DNA of 64,000 nucleotides from Oscillospiraceae bacterium (GCA_031270605.1 JAISXG010000022.1:1-64000), one strand, 5' to 3'; numbered from the stretch's first letter, positions 1 to 8,105 are shown. Translations and numbers: made by a program. The notes: generated by a model from the sequence alone, not told the origin.

Positions 1-72
1 TCCGCAAATCTGCGTTAAAAAATCTTGCAATACGGCAAGTATTCCTGCAATTTTTTGCCTTGTTTTGCGAAA
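1..72. repeat. Fragment resembling the core of the 62691-62851 inverted-repeat element
   Basis: Non-coding sequence at the window edge. It contains an AATAC-GGCA-AGTATT-type small hairpin followed by CCTGC and a TTTTG/CCTT stretch, in the same order as positions 763-800 of the 62,7xx element (GGAATAC-GAAA-GTATTCC, then CTGC, then TTTTGTCCTT). The terminal TATAG motifs are not visible here, so this is either a decayed copy or one cut by the window edge. The match is by eye over about 35 bases. Confidence 0.3.
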
Positions 73-115
73 AAATCTCTCGCTTTTCGTCAAATTCCTA
101 TTTTACAAACAAGGC

Positions 116-373
116 CTAATGAAGATCGATGCGCGAGAACAGCTTGTGCGGCTTGATTTGATAGACGCGGCACAGTTCAAGCATGTAATTCACCTCAAAA
201 TCCTCTTCGGCTTCCATGCCGGTGAGGATTTTTTTGCTGATGCCTGAAATGTCCGACAGTTCCGTAAGCGACCAGCCCCTTGCTTCACGCAAAAATTTTA
301 GGTTGTCGCGCATAATCTGGAGTTCTCCTTCAGTTGATTTCTTTACTTGCGGGCTTAATTTTTCTTTTTTCAC
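116..373 (-). CDS. XRE-family helix-turn-helix regulator (85 aa)
   Basis: Small DNA-binding protein. The helix-turn-helix spans roughly residues 20-70 (LKFLREARGWSLTELSDISG and the following recognition helix), preceded by a lysine-rich N-terminus. An upstream in-frame ATG at 400 overlaps the -10 box of a consensus promoter, so translation more likely begins at the GTG at 373, which sits 9 nt after AAGGAG. It is divergent from the XRE gene at 470 and the two share a 96-bp control region. Family assignment rests on the HTH pattern only; the target is unknown. It probably regulates itself and/or its neighbour through the palindrome between them. Confidence 0.75.
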   Translation of the reverse strand: MKKEKLSPQVKKSTEGELQIMRDNLKFLREARGWSLTELSDISGISKKILTGMEAEEDFEVNYMLELCRVYQIKPHKLFSRIDLH

Positions 374-395
374 ACTTATCATCTCCTTATTGTTT

Positions 396-424
396 ATCAT
401 AAGTCATTTTGAGTTATATGTCAA
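396..424 (-). promoter_or_regulatory. Sigma-A promoter for the minus-strand XRE gene
   Basis: Read on the minus strand: -35 TTGACA (419-424), a 17-nt spacer, and -10 TATGAT (396-401). Transcription would start near 389, which excludes the ATG at 400 as a start codon and supports the GTG start at 373. Confidence 0.75.
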
Positions 425-443
425 TACCTCACAGTGAGTTATA
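410..443. promoter_or_regulatory. Putative operator: palindrome and direct repeats in the divergent region
   Basis: TGAGTTATA occurs twice (410-418 and 435-443), and CTCACAGTGAG at 428-438 is a perfect palindrome. The palindrome lies immediately upstream of the minus-strand -35 box, a typical place for an XRE repressor or activator site. Binding by either neighbouring XRE protein is inference. Confidence 0.45.
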
Positions 444-469
444 GTAAAATAATATTAAGAGGTGATAAT

Positions 470-688
470 ATGACTTACCAAGAAAGAATTAGGGCATTGC
501 GTGAAGACAACGAGTTACTGCAAAAAGATGTTGCCCGTATATTGGGTATCGCACAGACAACATATTCTCAATATGAATTAAGTAAACGTGCTATGCCGAT
601 TGATTATTTAATTACTTTATGCAAATTCTACAATGTATCTCCTGAATATATTTTAGGATTGAGCGATGTAAAAAATCAAAATCAATGA
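470..688 (+). CDS. XRE-family helix-turn-helix regulator (72 aa)
   Basis: Compact single-domain Cro/CI-type regulator. The HTH covers about residues 5-60 (RIRALREDNELLQKDVARIL, then IAQTTYSQYE as recognition helix), ending in the common YNVSPEYILGLSD tail. The ATG at 470 is chosen because AGAGGTG lies just upstream at 458-464; the in-frame ATG at 434 lies inside the operator palindrome and has no SD. It resembles the island-borne XRE protein at 49350 in layout. Followed by a strong terminator. Target unknown. Confidence 0.8.
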   Translation: MTYQERIRALREDNELLQKDVARILGIAQTTYSQYELSKRAMPIDYLITLCKFYNVSPEYILGLSDVKNQNQ

Positions 689-730
689 GTTTTTTTCTGA
701 GCTATTGTCTGCTTCATACAAATTCATACA

Positions 731-774
731 AAAAAGCGGCATTTCAACCCGAAAAAGTGAGATGCCGCTTTTTT
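731..774 (+). terminator. Rho-independent terminator after the XRE gene
   Basis: AAAAAGCGGCAT..TCA pairs with TGA.ATGCCGCTTTTTT around an 11-nt loop, giving a stem of about 12 bp followed by a T run. Because the 5' side is an A run, it could also act in the opposite direction. Confidence 0.85.
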
Positions 775-793
775 ATCCGCTCCTTTCATAAAA

Positions 794-900
794 GTCTTTT
801 ATTAAACAAATTCAATAAAAGACAAACAAAATGAATAAAAATTATTGATTTTATGAATAACTTTTGTTATATTTGAAGTAATCATTTGAATAATGATTAC
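794..900. promoter_or_regulatory. Two inverted repeats upstream of the DUF4838 gene
   Basis: GTCTTTTATT (794-803) and AATAAAAGAC (814-823) form a perfect 10-bp inverted repeat with a 10-nt centre. GTAATCAT (878-885) and ATGATTAC (893-900) form a perfect 8-bp inverted repeat with a 7-nt centre, 34 bp before the start codon. TGAATAA recurs between them. The second resembles an operator for a dimeric sugar-responsive regulator; no regulator gene is adjacent on the same strand. No clear sigma-A hexamer pair was found in this AT-rich stretch. Confidence 0.4.
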
Positions 901-933
901 TCATATTGAAAAGCAGAAGAGAGGAGAGGTACC

Positions 934-2952
934 ATGGCAATGCTCATAACCCTGTTTGTCAGCATTCTGGCATTTTTTCAGGCAACCTACGGCATGATGT
1001 TCGTCGCGCCCCAGAACCCTCCCTTAACCTACGGAGGAGCCCCCTATGAAGAAAAGGTGATTGAGGAATTCCTCCCCGTTTATGAAAACGGCGTCACAAA
1101 TTACGCCGTCGTCATCCCCGACGACGCAAGCGACTCCGTCAAAACCGGCGCAAGATGGCTCAAAGAATTTCTTGAGCAGATGAGCGGAGGCACGCTCGCG
1201 CAGTACACCGCAAGCCAGTCCGCCCAGCGCGTTGCCGACGGGTTCGATCGTTTCATCGCCCTCGGCGGCACCGGCCTCGACAACGGCGCGCTCGACGCGG
1301 ATATCGCCGCGCTCGGCGACGAGGCGTTCGTCAAAAAAGTGGTCGGCGATAACATTTTCATCTACGGCGTGGGCCGCGGCACAATGTACGGCTGCGCGAG
1401 CTTTATTGAAGAAGAGCTCGGCTGCCGCTGGTTCACCCCGGACCTGAAGGTGATCCCCGAAAGCCCCGACATCTCGATCGACAAAAACCTCTACAGCGTC
1501 CAAAGCACCGCGCTTGAATACCGCGACGTGTTCTGGGGAGTCGTCAACCAGTCGCCCGAATGGAAGGCCTTCCACAAAATCAACACCGGCATGGGCTCCT
1601 ATATAGGTGTGGAATACGGCTACGGCGTGAACTACATCGATTTCTGCCACACAATGGAACGCCTGGTGCCCGCAAGCTATTATGCCGGACACCCCGAATA
1701 CTTCTCCTGGCGGGCGGACCAGAAAGCATGGACGCTTGAGCAGCGCTGCCTGACAAACCCCGACGTGCTCGCCATTACCATTGAAAACACGCTCGCGCAG
1801 ATTCGCAACGCGCCGCCGGACTACAAAATCATGTCCGTCACGCAAAACGACAACAGCGGCGTGTGCCAGTGCGCGAACTGCCTCGCGAAAGACGCGGAGC
1901 TGGGCGGGCCTTCGGGCACGAACATCTGGTTTGTGAACCAGGTCGCGCGGGCGGTCAAGGCCGAATTCCCGGACAGGGAGATTTATATCGACACCTTCGC
2001 CTACGATTACACAACCCAGGCCCCCACCGTTATCATTCCCGGGGTGAACACGCCGGACGACAACGTGATCGTGCGGCTGTGCTCCATCGGCTCGTGCTTC
2101 TGCCACCCGATCGACGAGTGCGGCCATTTCAAAGGCGAGGGATTTTTCGACACCTTCAAAGAGAAGCCCTCCCAGTTTGCGAAAGACATTGAAAACTGGT
2201 CGGCGATCTGCGACAAGCTCTATATCTGGGACTACACGACAAATTTCAAAACCTATTCCATGCCCTTCCCGAACCTGCATGTGCTCTCGAACAACATTCA
2301 GTTCTTTATTGAAAACAACGTTGTGGGCCTGTTTGAGCAGGGCAACTACGACGGCGGCAGAAACGGCGAATTCGACGCGCTGCGCGCCTATCTGCTCGCA
2401 AAGCTGATGTGGACGCCCGAGGCCAATGTGGAGCACCTGATGCAGGAGTTCATGAATGCCTATTACGGCGAGGCCTCCGCGCCCTATATTAAGGAATACA
2501 TCGATTATATCAGCGACAAGGCGGTTAACACCTCCCACCTGTTCATCTTCAACAGGCCGGAGCAGAACGTGTATTTCTCGGCTTCGGAGTGCAAAAAGCT
2601 CGACGCGCTTTGGGACAAGGCCGAGCAAAACGCCAATGACGATACGCAGCTTGAAAACATCCGCCGCTCAAGGCTTTCGCTGCGGCATTATAAGGCGAAC
2701 ATGATGGTGGGCGAGTTCTCGCTGCTCAACCCAAGCAGGATGAGCGAAAACAAGCAGCTGTTCCATGACTCGGTGATGCTCGGCATGCGAAAATTCAAGG
2801 AAACAGACCCAATCTGCGAGCCTTACAGCGAATATGTCTGGGCCATGCGGCCGATCGAATGGGGAGACCCGATCGCATGGGTGGATTTTGTGGACGAGTC
2901 AAAGGTGATTCCGCTGGATATTGACGCATATATCGCGGCGCACCAAAGCTAA
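934..2952 (+). CDS. DUF4838 domain protein, exported glycoside-hydrolase-like (672 aa)
   Basis: Carbohydrate-active protein of the DUF4838 family, which is often preceded by an alpha-glucuronidase-type N-terminal domain. Residues 3-25 form a hydrophobic signal segment (LITLFVSILAFF). The N-terminal part (about 55-170) contains an alpha/beta domain with FIALGGTG and the GRGTMYGCASFIEEELGCRW signature typical of these proteins (DDLLYGVYEFLE-like); the central part has the CQCANC motif and NIWFVNQVA (DUF4838). GGAGAGG lies 7-12 nt before the ATG. It is convergent with uxaA; together with the uronate operon it suggests release of uronic acids or related sugars outside the cell. No activity is proven for the family member, so the substrate is inference. 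Confidence 0.75.
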   Translation: MAMLITLFVSILAFFQATYGMMFVAPQNPPLTYGGAPYEEKVIEEFLPVYENGVTNYAVVIPDDASDSVKTGARWLKEFLEQMSGGTLAQYTASQSAQRVADGFDRFIALGGTGLDNGALDADIAALGDEAFVKKVVGDNIFIYGVGRGTMYGCASFIEEELGCRWFTPDLKVIPESPDISIDKNLYSVQSTALEYRDVFWGVVNQSPEWKAFHKINTGMGSYIGVEYGYGVNYIDFCHTMERLVPASYYAGHPEYFSWRADQKAWTLEQRCLTNPDVLAITIENTLAQIRNAPPDYKIMSVTQNDNSGVCQCANCLAKDAELGGPSGTNIWFVNQVARAVKAEFPDREIYIDTFAYDYTTQAPTVIIPGVNTPDDNVIVRLCSIGSCFCHPIDECGHFKGEGFFDTFKEKPSQFAKDIENWSAICDKLYIWDYTTNFKTYSMPFPNLHVLSNNIQFFIENNVVGLFEQGNYDGGRNGEFDALRAYLLAKLMWTPEANVEHLMQEFMNAYYGEASAPYIKEYIDYISDKAVNTSHLFIFNRPEQNVYFSASECKKLDALWDKAEQNANDDTQLENIRRSRLSLRHYKANMMVGEFSLLNPSRMSENKQLFHDSVMLGMRKFKETDPICEPYSEYVWAMRPIEWGDPIAWVDFVDESKVIPLDIDAYIAAHQS

Positions 2953-2955
2953 CAA

Positions 2956-3032
2956 TATAGTCGATTAACGCAAGAAAACAGCCCACGACCTGTTAAAGGT
3001 TGTGGGCTGTTTTCTTGCGTTAATCGACTATA
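2956..3032. mobile_element. Near-perfect 35-bp inverted repeat, TATAG-family element and bidirectional terminator
   Basis: A 77-bp hairpin with 35-bp arms beginning TATAGTCGATTAACG; the arms differ at one position (a G:T wobble in RNA), with a 7-nt loop. It lies between the convergent DUF4838 gene and uxaA and would terminate both. Its ends match the ends of three larger elements in this window. Directly after it, the sequence TATAGCCGTTCAAC (minus strand, 3033-3046) looks like one more terminal repeat and contains the uxaA stop codon. Confidence 0.7.
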
Positions 3033-3041
3033 GTTGAACGG

Positions 3042-4517
3042 CTATAATGTCACGCCGTCTTTAAAAATCGCGATTTCGCGGTAATCGTTTTCTTCATTTT
3101 TTGTTGTGCGGCCGTTTGCGGTATCAAGAACCAGCGTCCACAAATCCCGCGTCAGGCGCGCAAAGTCAAAATGCTCAAGCAACTCGCCCGCGTTATAGTC
3201 GATCCAGTTCGGCTTTCGCTCAAAAAGCCCGGTGTTCGTGGCAATTTTGATTGTGGGCACGGGTGCGCCAAGGGGGGTGCCCCGCCCGGTTGTGAACAGG
3301 ATCATATGCGCGCCGCTCGCGGCAAGCGCCGTGGTGGAAACGATATCGTTGCCCGGGCCGCTGAGCAAATTCAGCCCCTTTTTGTTCAGCGCCCCGCCGT
3401 AAGAAAGCACGCCGCGCACCGCCGCCTTGCCGCCCTTTTGAATGCAGCCGAGCGACTTTTCCTCAAGCGTCGTAATCCCTCCCTTTTTGTTGCCGGGCGA
3501 GGGATTTTCATAGATCACCTGATTGTAACGTTTGTAATAATTCTTGAAAGAATTGATCATCCCGACCGTCTCATTGAATATACGCCCGTCGGCAGCGCGG
3601 TTCATCAGAATCGTTTCCGCGCCGAACATTTCAGGCACCTCTGTGAGCACAATGCTGCCGCCGAGGGCGGTCAAGCCGTCCGCAAAGCAGCCGCACAAAG
3701 GGTTTGCGGTGATGCCCGAAAACGCGTCGGACCCGCCGCATTTCAAGCCCACAACCAGCTCAGAAAGCGGCACTCGTTCACGCTTATCTTGCTTTGCAAG
3801 AAGCGCAAGCTGCCCGAGCGTTTCCATGCCTTCGGCCAACTCGTCGCCCGCGTCCTGCGTCACGAGGGTCCTGATTCTGTTTTTATCATATTCGCCGAGC
3901 TTCGGCAAAAACACATCCAAATGATTGTTCTCGCAGCCGAGGCTCAGCAGCAGCACGCCCGCGGTATTCGGATGTTTCGCAAGCCCCGCGAGGATCGCTT
4001 GCGTAAAGCCCTCGTCATCCCCCAGCTGCGAACAGCCGTAGGGGTGGGTGTAGGCGAAAAATCCGTCGCAGCACGCCCCGAACAGGGTGCCGGCCTTTTG
4101 CGCCAGCTGCTCGGCGGTTTTGTTCACGCAGCCCACAGTGGGCAGAATCCAAATCTCATTGCGGATGCCCACCCTGCCGTCCGTGCGGCGGTAGCCCTCA
4201 AAAAACCGCTCTTCGGGCAAAACAGGCCGCACAGTTTCGGGCGAGGGAGCGTATGTATATTCAATAATGTCAGACAGGGCTGTTTTCATGTTGTGGCTGT
4301 GCACCCACGCGCCGGCGGGGATGTCCTGTGTGGCAATGCCGATGGGGTAGCCATATTTGATCACGCGCTCCCCCGCTTTGACGTGACAAACGGCGGCCTT
4401 ATGCCCAAAGGGGATGTCGGCAAGCAGGCAAAGGCCGTCTTCGGTCGTTCCCTTCGCAAGATCCTCCAGCGCAACGGCAACCGAATCGTCCGCGTGGATT
4501 TTCAGCAATCGTTTCAT
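3042..4517 (-). CDS. uxaA: Altronate dehydratase
   Basis: Dehydrates D-altronate to 2-keto-3-deoxygluconate in galacturonate catabolism. The full-length 491-aa protein has an N-terminal SAF domain (about 10-90, containing VALEDLAKG and GWVHSHN-type sequence) followed by the catalytic UxaA body with GYRRTDGRVGIRNEIWILPT, GCSQLGDD, LGCENNH and LKCGGSDAFSG. The Cys/His/Asp-rich motifs are those expected of this metal-dependent dehydratase. It is the third gene of uxaC-uxaB-uxaA, separated from uxaB by a 105-bp gap holding two stem-loops. The stop codon TAG lies inside a TATAG repeat end. Product naming is based on motifs and on the operon context, which agree. Confidence 0.93.
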   Translation of the reverse strand: MKRLLKIHADDSVAVALEDLAKGTTEDGLCLLADIPFGHKAAVCHVKAGERVIKYGYPIGIATQDIPAGAWVHSHNMKTALSDIIEYTYAPSPETVRPVLPEERFFEGYRRTDGRVGIRNEIWILPTVGCVNKTAEQLAQKAGTLFGACCDGFFAYTHPYGCSQLGDDEGFTQAILAGLAKHPNTAGVLLLSLGCENNHLDVFLPKLGEYDKNRIRTLVTQDAGDELAEGMETLGQLALLAKQDKRERVPLSELVVGLKCGGSDAFSGITANPLCGCFADGLTALGGSIVLTEVPEMFGAETILMNRAADGRIFNETVGMINSFKNYYKRYNQVIYENPSPGNKKGGITTLEEKSLGCIQKGGKAAVRGVLSYGGALNKKGLNLLSGPGNDIVSTTALAASGAHMILFTTGRGTPLGAPVPTIKIATNTGLFERKPNWIDYNAGELLEHFDFARLTRDLWTLVLDTANGRTTKNEENDYREIAIFKDGVTL

Positions 4518-4551
4518 TTTGCAATCATAGTCCTCTCATGATCCTTCATGC

Positions 4552-4614
4552 CAAAAAGGAACACGGGATGCATCGCAAACCGGTTCCTTGGCAATCGCCG
4601 CCTCATGCATGAGG
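4552..4614 (-). promoter_or_regulatory. Two stem-loops between uxaB and uxaA
   Basis: AAGGAAC (4556-4562) pairs with GTTCCTT (4583-4589), with outer CCAA/TTGG pairs. CCTCATGCATGAGG at 4601-4614 is a perfect 14-bp palindrome. Neither is followed by a long T run on the minus strand, so they look more like mRNA processing or attenuation structures that could set uxaA levels below uxaB than like full terminators. Confidence 0.45.
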
Positions 4615-4622
4615 TGGCACAA

Positions 4623-6050
4623 CTATATTCCTTTTAGCTGATTGTTCACAATATGGCTTTCAACACACGCGCAAAGGCCGGGCACGGCGCATAGATCCAT
4701 GCCCCAAAGACGCTCGCAGGAAAGGATGTCACGAACAGGGCTTTCCCCCCGCCATGCGGCGGAGAAACTCTTCAGGTTTTCTTCGTCGTCGCGGATTTCA
4801 TAGCGCTCATCCGCACGATTGCCGTAATATTTGCCGTTTTCCCACTCGCCGCGATAAAACACAATCAGCGCCGCCAGGGCACGGCAGAGCAGCGGGGGCA
4901 AACGCCCGTAGGCCGCAAGGTAGTCAAGCAGCGTGGGCAGGCACCTTGCCTTGAATTTTGAAACGCTGTTGAGTGAAATATCCAAAAGGCGGTGCTTTAT
5001 GAAGGGGTTTGCGAACCGCTCCAAAACGGCGTTTGCGAAGCCCTCCAGCTCCTCCATCGGGAGCGGCAGCGTGGGGATGATCTCCTGGAACATCGCTTTT
5101 TGGATGCGGTCGTTAAATTTCGGGTCGCGCATCATATCAAGCACAATATTGTGCCCCGCAAGATAAGCCTCAAGCACGCTTAACGTGTGCGCACCGTTGA
5201 GAATGCGCACCTTGCGCAGACGGTAAGGCGTGATGTCCCGTGCGAACACAATGTCAAGACCCAGCTTGTCAACCGGAAAGTGCTTCGCCCATTCCTTCGG
5301 GCATTCGATCGCCCAGAAAAGAAACGGCTCGGCGGTCACAAGCAACGGGTCATCATAGCCCAGCGAGGCAAAAATCTCGTCCTGCTCCCCTGCCGGAAAG
5401 CCCGTCACGATTCTGTCGACAAGCGTATTCGCAAAACAGCAGGCAGCGTCAAGCCACCGCAAAAAGCCCTCTTCCAGCTCCCACAGCTTTGCATAGGCGA
5501 CAATGGCCTCTTTGAGCTTTTTGCCGTTGTCTTCAATCAGTTCAACAGGCAGGAAAAACAAGCCCTTTTCCGCGTCGCCGCCAAAGAACTGATAGCGCTT
5601 GTGTAAAAAAACCGCCATTTTGGCAGGAAAAGCCGCGGGCGGCGCGTCGACATAGGCGTCCTTGCCCGTAAAGGTGATGCCCGCCTCGGTGGTGTTTGAA
5701 ATCACAATCTGCAAGCCGGGGTTTTCGGCGCAGGCCAAAAATGCGGCATAGTCCTCATAGGGGTTGATGCAGCGCGAAACCGAGTGGATACGCGCGGCGT
5801 TCTCCACCACCTGCCCGTTTTCGAGGCCCCGCATGAGCACGGTGTATTCGCCCTTCGCGGCATTGATTTTTTCGCAGTTGCCCGCGGCAATGGGCTGCAC
5901 AAGCACGGCTTTGCCCGAATATATGCCCTGTGTATTCGCGCGCTCTAAAATATAGTCCGCAAAGGCGCGCAGAAAGTTGCCCTCGCCGATTTGCAGAACC
6001 GTTTCGGGGGCGGAATAACCCCCGCTTTGATTTGCGTCTTTATGGATCAT
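4623..6050 (-). CDS. uxaB: Tagaturonate reductase (altronate oxidoreductase)
   Basis: NAD-dependent reductase converting D-tagaturonate to D-altronate, the step between UxaC and UxaA. The 475-aa protein has the mannitol-dehydrogenase-family layout: an N-terminal Rossmann domain starting at LQIGEGNFLRAFADYI (about 20-35), ISNTTEAGI (about 118), and a C-terminal helical domain with KVRILNGAHT (about 283-292), the family signature with catalytic Lys/Asn/His, and KHRLLDISLNSVSKFKARCL (about 345). Start supported by GAGGT upstream of the ATG. Lies 27 bp downstream of uxaC, so co-transcription is expected. Flanking genes remove ambiguity with fructuronate reductase (UxuB). Confidence 0.92.
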   Translation of the reverse strand: MIHKDANQSGGYSAPETVLQIGEGNFLRAFADYILERANTQGIYSGKAVLVQPIAAGNCEKINAAKGEYTVLMRGLENGQVVENAARIHSVSRCINPYEDYAAFLACAENPGLQIVISNTTEAGITFTGKDAYVDAPPAAFPAKMAVFLHKRYQFFGGDAEKGLFFLPVELIEDNGKKLKEAIVAYAKLWELEEGFLRWLDAACCFANTLVDRIVTGFPAGEQDEIFASLGYDDPLLVTAEPFLFWAIECPKEWAKHFPVDKLGLDIVFARDITPYRLRKVRILNGAHTLSVLEAYLAGHNIVLDMMRDPKFNDRIQKAMFQEIIPTLPLPMEELEGFANAVLERFANPFIKHRLLDISLNSVSKFKARCLPTLLDYLAAYGRLPPLLCRALAALIVFYRGEWENGKYYGNRADERYEIRDDEENLKSFSAAWRGESPVRDILSCERLWGMDLCAVPGLCACVESHIVNNQLKGI

Positions 6051-6077
6051 TTATAAAAACCTCACTGGTAAACAAAT

Positions 6078-7484
6078 TCAGGCGTCAATACCGAAATAGC
6101 GCGCGGCGTTGTTGAACGAGACGTCCCGCACGATTTCTTTGAGCGTTTCCATGTCGGCGGGGTATTCGCCGTTCTCCACCAGGTTGCCGATGAACTCGCA
6201 CAGAATGCGCCTGAAATATTCATGGCGGGGATAAGAAACGAACGAACGCGAGTCTGTGACCATGCCGATAAATTTGCCCAGCACGCCGAGATTGCCGAGA
6301 GCTTTGATCTGCTCGCGCATACCGTCGATGTTGTCGTTAAACCACCACGCGGTGCCGAACTGCATTTTGGAGGCGGCCTCTTCGCTCTGGAAGTTGCCGA
6401 TCATCGAGCCGAGCACATAATTGTCTTTGGGGTTGAGCGTGAACAAGATGGTTTTCGGAAGAATTCCTTCCGTTTCAAGGCTGTCAAGCAATCTTGAAAG
6501 ACCGTGGGCGATCTCCCTGTCCGCAATCGAGTCGTAGCCCGTGTCGGGCCCGAGCTTCTGGAACTTGGGGGTATTGTTGTTGCGCATAGCGCCGATGTGG
6601 ATTTCCATACCCCAGTTTCTCTTGTGATATTCCTTCGCAAAGAAACGCATCAGCTCCGTGCGGTATTGGTCAAGCTCTTTTTTGGTGAGGGTTTCGCCGT
6701 TCTTGCCCTTTTTGAAAATCGCGTCCAGCTCACATTCGGTGGCGCGCTCATAGGGCACATACAGCAGCGCGTGGTCCGTCGCACGGCAGCCCAATTGGGC
6801 AAAAAATTCAATGCGCTTGAGCAGCGCCTGCTTGAGGTCGGCATAGGAGTTGATCTCCATTTCCGCCGCCTTTTCCATGTCTTTAAGCCAGGGAATAAAG
6901 GTCCACAGCTCAATGTTCAGCGCCTTATCGGGGCGGAACGCAGGAATCACCCTGCACTTGAAGCTCTTGTCCTCTGCGATCAGCTTGTGGTATTCCAGGC
7001 TGTCCGCCGCGTCGTCTGTGGTGCAGACGCAGGCCACATTGGACTTTTCGATCAGCTCGCGGAGCGTAAAGCCGCCCGCGGCGATTTTTTCGTTGGCGGC
7101 TTTCCAGATGCCCTCGGCCGTTTTGGCGCTCAACGGCTCATAAATACCGAAATAGCGCCGCAGCTCAAGGTGCGTCCAATGATAGAGGGGGTTGCCCACC
7201 ATATACGGCAGGGCGGCCGCCCAGGCCTTAAATTTTTCTTCAGAAGACTTTTCACCTGTGATATAATCTTCGGCAATGCCAAAGCCGCGCATACCGCGCC
7301 ACTTGTAATGGTCGCCCAAAAGCCAAAGAGCGGTGATGTCCTGCGGCTGGCGGTTTTCATAAATCTCCTTCGGCGACAAATGGCAGTGCCAGTCAAAAAT
7401 CGGCATGGTTTTCGCAGTCGCGAATAACTCCTTTGCCGTTTCGGTTGAAAGTAAAAAGTCTTCACCCATAAACTGTTTCATCAT
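6078..7484 (-). CDS. uxaC: Glucuronate (uronate) isomerase
   Basis: Isomerises D-glucuronate to fructuronate and D-galacturonate to tagaturonate. The amidohydrolase-fold protein carries the metal-binding DWHCHLSP near the N-terminus (about 28-36), ALWLLGDHYKWRGMRGFG (family hallmark), VCTTDDAADSLEYH (about 150), and a C-terminal DSRSFVSYPRHEYFRRI signature. About 468 aa, the usual length. The start is uncertain among clustered codons: the ATG at 7484 is 6 nt after AAAGG, while the more distal ATG at 7490 overlaps it. First gene of the hexuronate operon with its own predicted promoter. No uxaR/exuR-type regulator or KDG kinase/aldolase is visible nearby. Confidence 0.93.
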   Translation of the reverse strand: MMKQFMGEDFLLSTETAKELFATAKTMPIFDWHCHLSPKEIYENRQPQDITALWLLGDHYKWRGMRGFGIAEDYITGEKSSEEKFKAWAAALPYMVGNPLYHWTHLELRRYFGIYEPLSAKTAEGIWKAANEKIAAGGFTLRELIEKSNVACVCTTDDAADSLEYHKLIAEDKSFKCRVIPAFRPDKALNIELWTFIPWLKDMEKAAEMEINSYADLKQALLKRIEFFAQLGCRATDHALLYVPYERATECELDAIFKKGKNGETLTKKELDQYRTELMRFFAKEYHKRNWGMEIHIGAMRNNNTPKFQKLGPDTGYDSIADREIAHGLSRLLDSLETEGILPKTILFTLNPKDNYVLGSMIGNFQSEEAASKMQFGTAWWFNDNIDGMREQIKALGNLGVLGKFIGMVTDSRSFVSYPRHEYFRRILCEFIGNLVENGEYPADMETLKEIVRDVSFNNAARYFGIDA

Positions 7485-7508
7485 TCTCATCCTTTATCTT
7501 AAAATTTA

Positions 7509-7537
7509 TATATCGCCATGATAAAACCGACTGTCAA
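7509..7537 (-). promoter_or_regulatory. Predicted promoter of the uxaCBA operon
   Basis: Minus strand -35 TTGACA (7532-7537), a 17-nt spacer and -10 GATATA (7509-7514). It lies immediately after the stop codon of the upstream Gx transporter gene. No terminator is seen between the two, so read-through from the upstream operon is also possible. Confidence 0.6.
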
Positions 7538-7538
7538 G

Positions 7539-8099
7539 CTATTCTGTCCTGCCGAACACCCGCGCGGCAAAGGGGGCGACAGCCCAATACACAAGTCCCG
7601 TCACGGCCCCTGCGCCGATGCCGAACAGGAGCAGCGGCGGCCCATAGCCAAAAAACAGGTTTGTGCTTGCAATAATACACGCGGCGGCAAGCTGCCCGAC
7701 ATTGTGCATGACCGCAGAAGAAACCGAAACGCCCAAAACGCCCACGCGCCCGGCAAGAAATCTTTTGAACAAAAACAAGACCGACAGGCTCAAAAGCCCG
7801 CCCGCAAGGCTGATGAAAAACGCGGACGCGCCGCGCAGAAAAAAAGCAAAGCCGCTTCTTGCGAGCACAATGCCAAAGGCATAGGGCAACCCGAGCAGAT
7901 ATAAAGCCAGCATCACGACAACGTTGGCAAGCCCCAGCTTCACCCCGGGGGGCAAAAAAGCGACGGGGGACAGCAGGCTTTCAAAAAATGAGAGCGCCAA
8001 TGCCAGCGCCGCCAGCAGCCCCGTCAACGCCGTGCGTTTTGTTGACACAAGCACACGCTCACCGCCCATGCTCCCACTCCCGAATTTTTCTATAAACAC
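7539..8099 (-). CDS. Gx transporter family membrane protein (ECF-type S-component-like)
   Basis: A 186-aa integral membrane protein with about five hydrophobic segments, the first at ALTGLLAALALALSF and then PGVKLGLANVVVMLALYLLG. Such proteins, often annotated heptaprenyl diphosphate synthase component I or Gx transporter, sit beside NusG-II and ApbE proteins in Firmicutes, as here. The start is GTG at 8099, 7 nt after the stop of the preceding gene with GAGGC just upstream; a downstream start at the VSTKRT segment is also possible. Last gene of a six-gene minus operon. Substrate is unknown; a role linked to flavin or electron-transfer cofactors is inferred from neighbours. Confidence 0.75.
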   Translation of the reverse strand: MFIEKFGSGSMGGERVLVSTKRTALTGLLAALALALSFFESLLSPVAFLPPGVKLGLANVVVMLALYLLGLPYAFGIVLARSGFAFFLRGASAFFISLAGGLLSLSVLFLFKRFLAGRVGVLGVSVSSAVMHNVGQLAAACIIASTNLFFGYGPPLLLFGIGAGAVTGLVYWAVAPFAARVFGRTE

Positions 8100-8105
8100 A
8101 AAGCC

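Noticed and set aside
1024-2628. Long open frame on the minus strand inside the DUF4838 gene
   Set aside because: It mirrors the codon structure of a GC-rich gene, lacks an SD, has no recognisable domain, and the plus-strand protein has a signal peptide and family motifs.
3171-4541. Long plus-strand open frame antisense to uxaA
   Set aside because: Composition (Arg/His/Gln-rich without domains) is typical of an antisense shadow; uxaA motifs on the other strand are decisive.
6504-7427. Plus-strand open frame antisense to uxaC
   Set aside because: No motifs or SD; overlaps the conserved uronate isomerase sequence completely.
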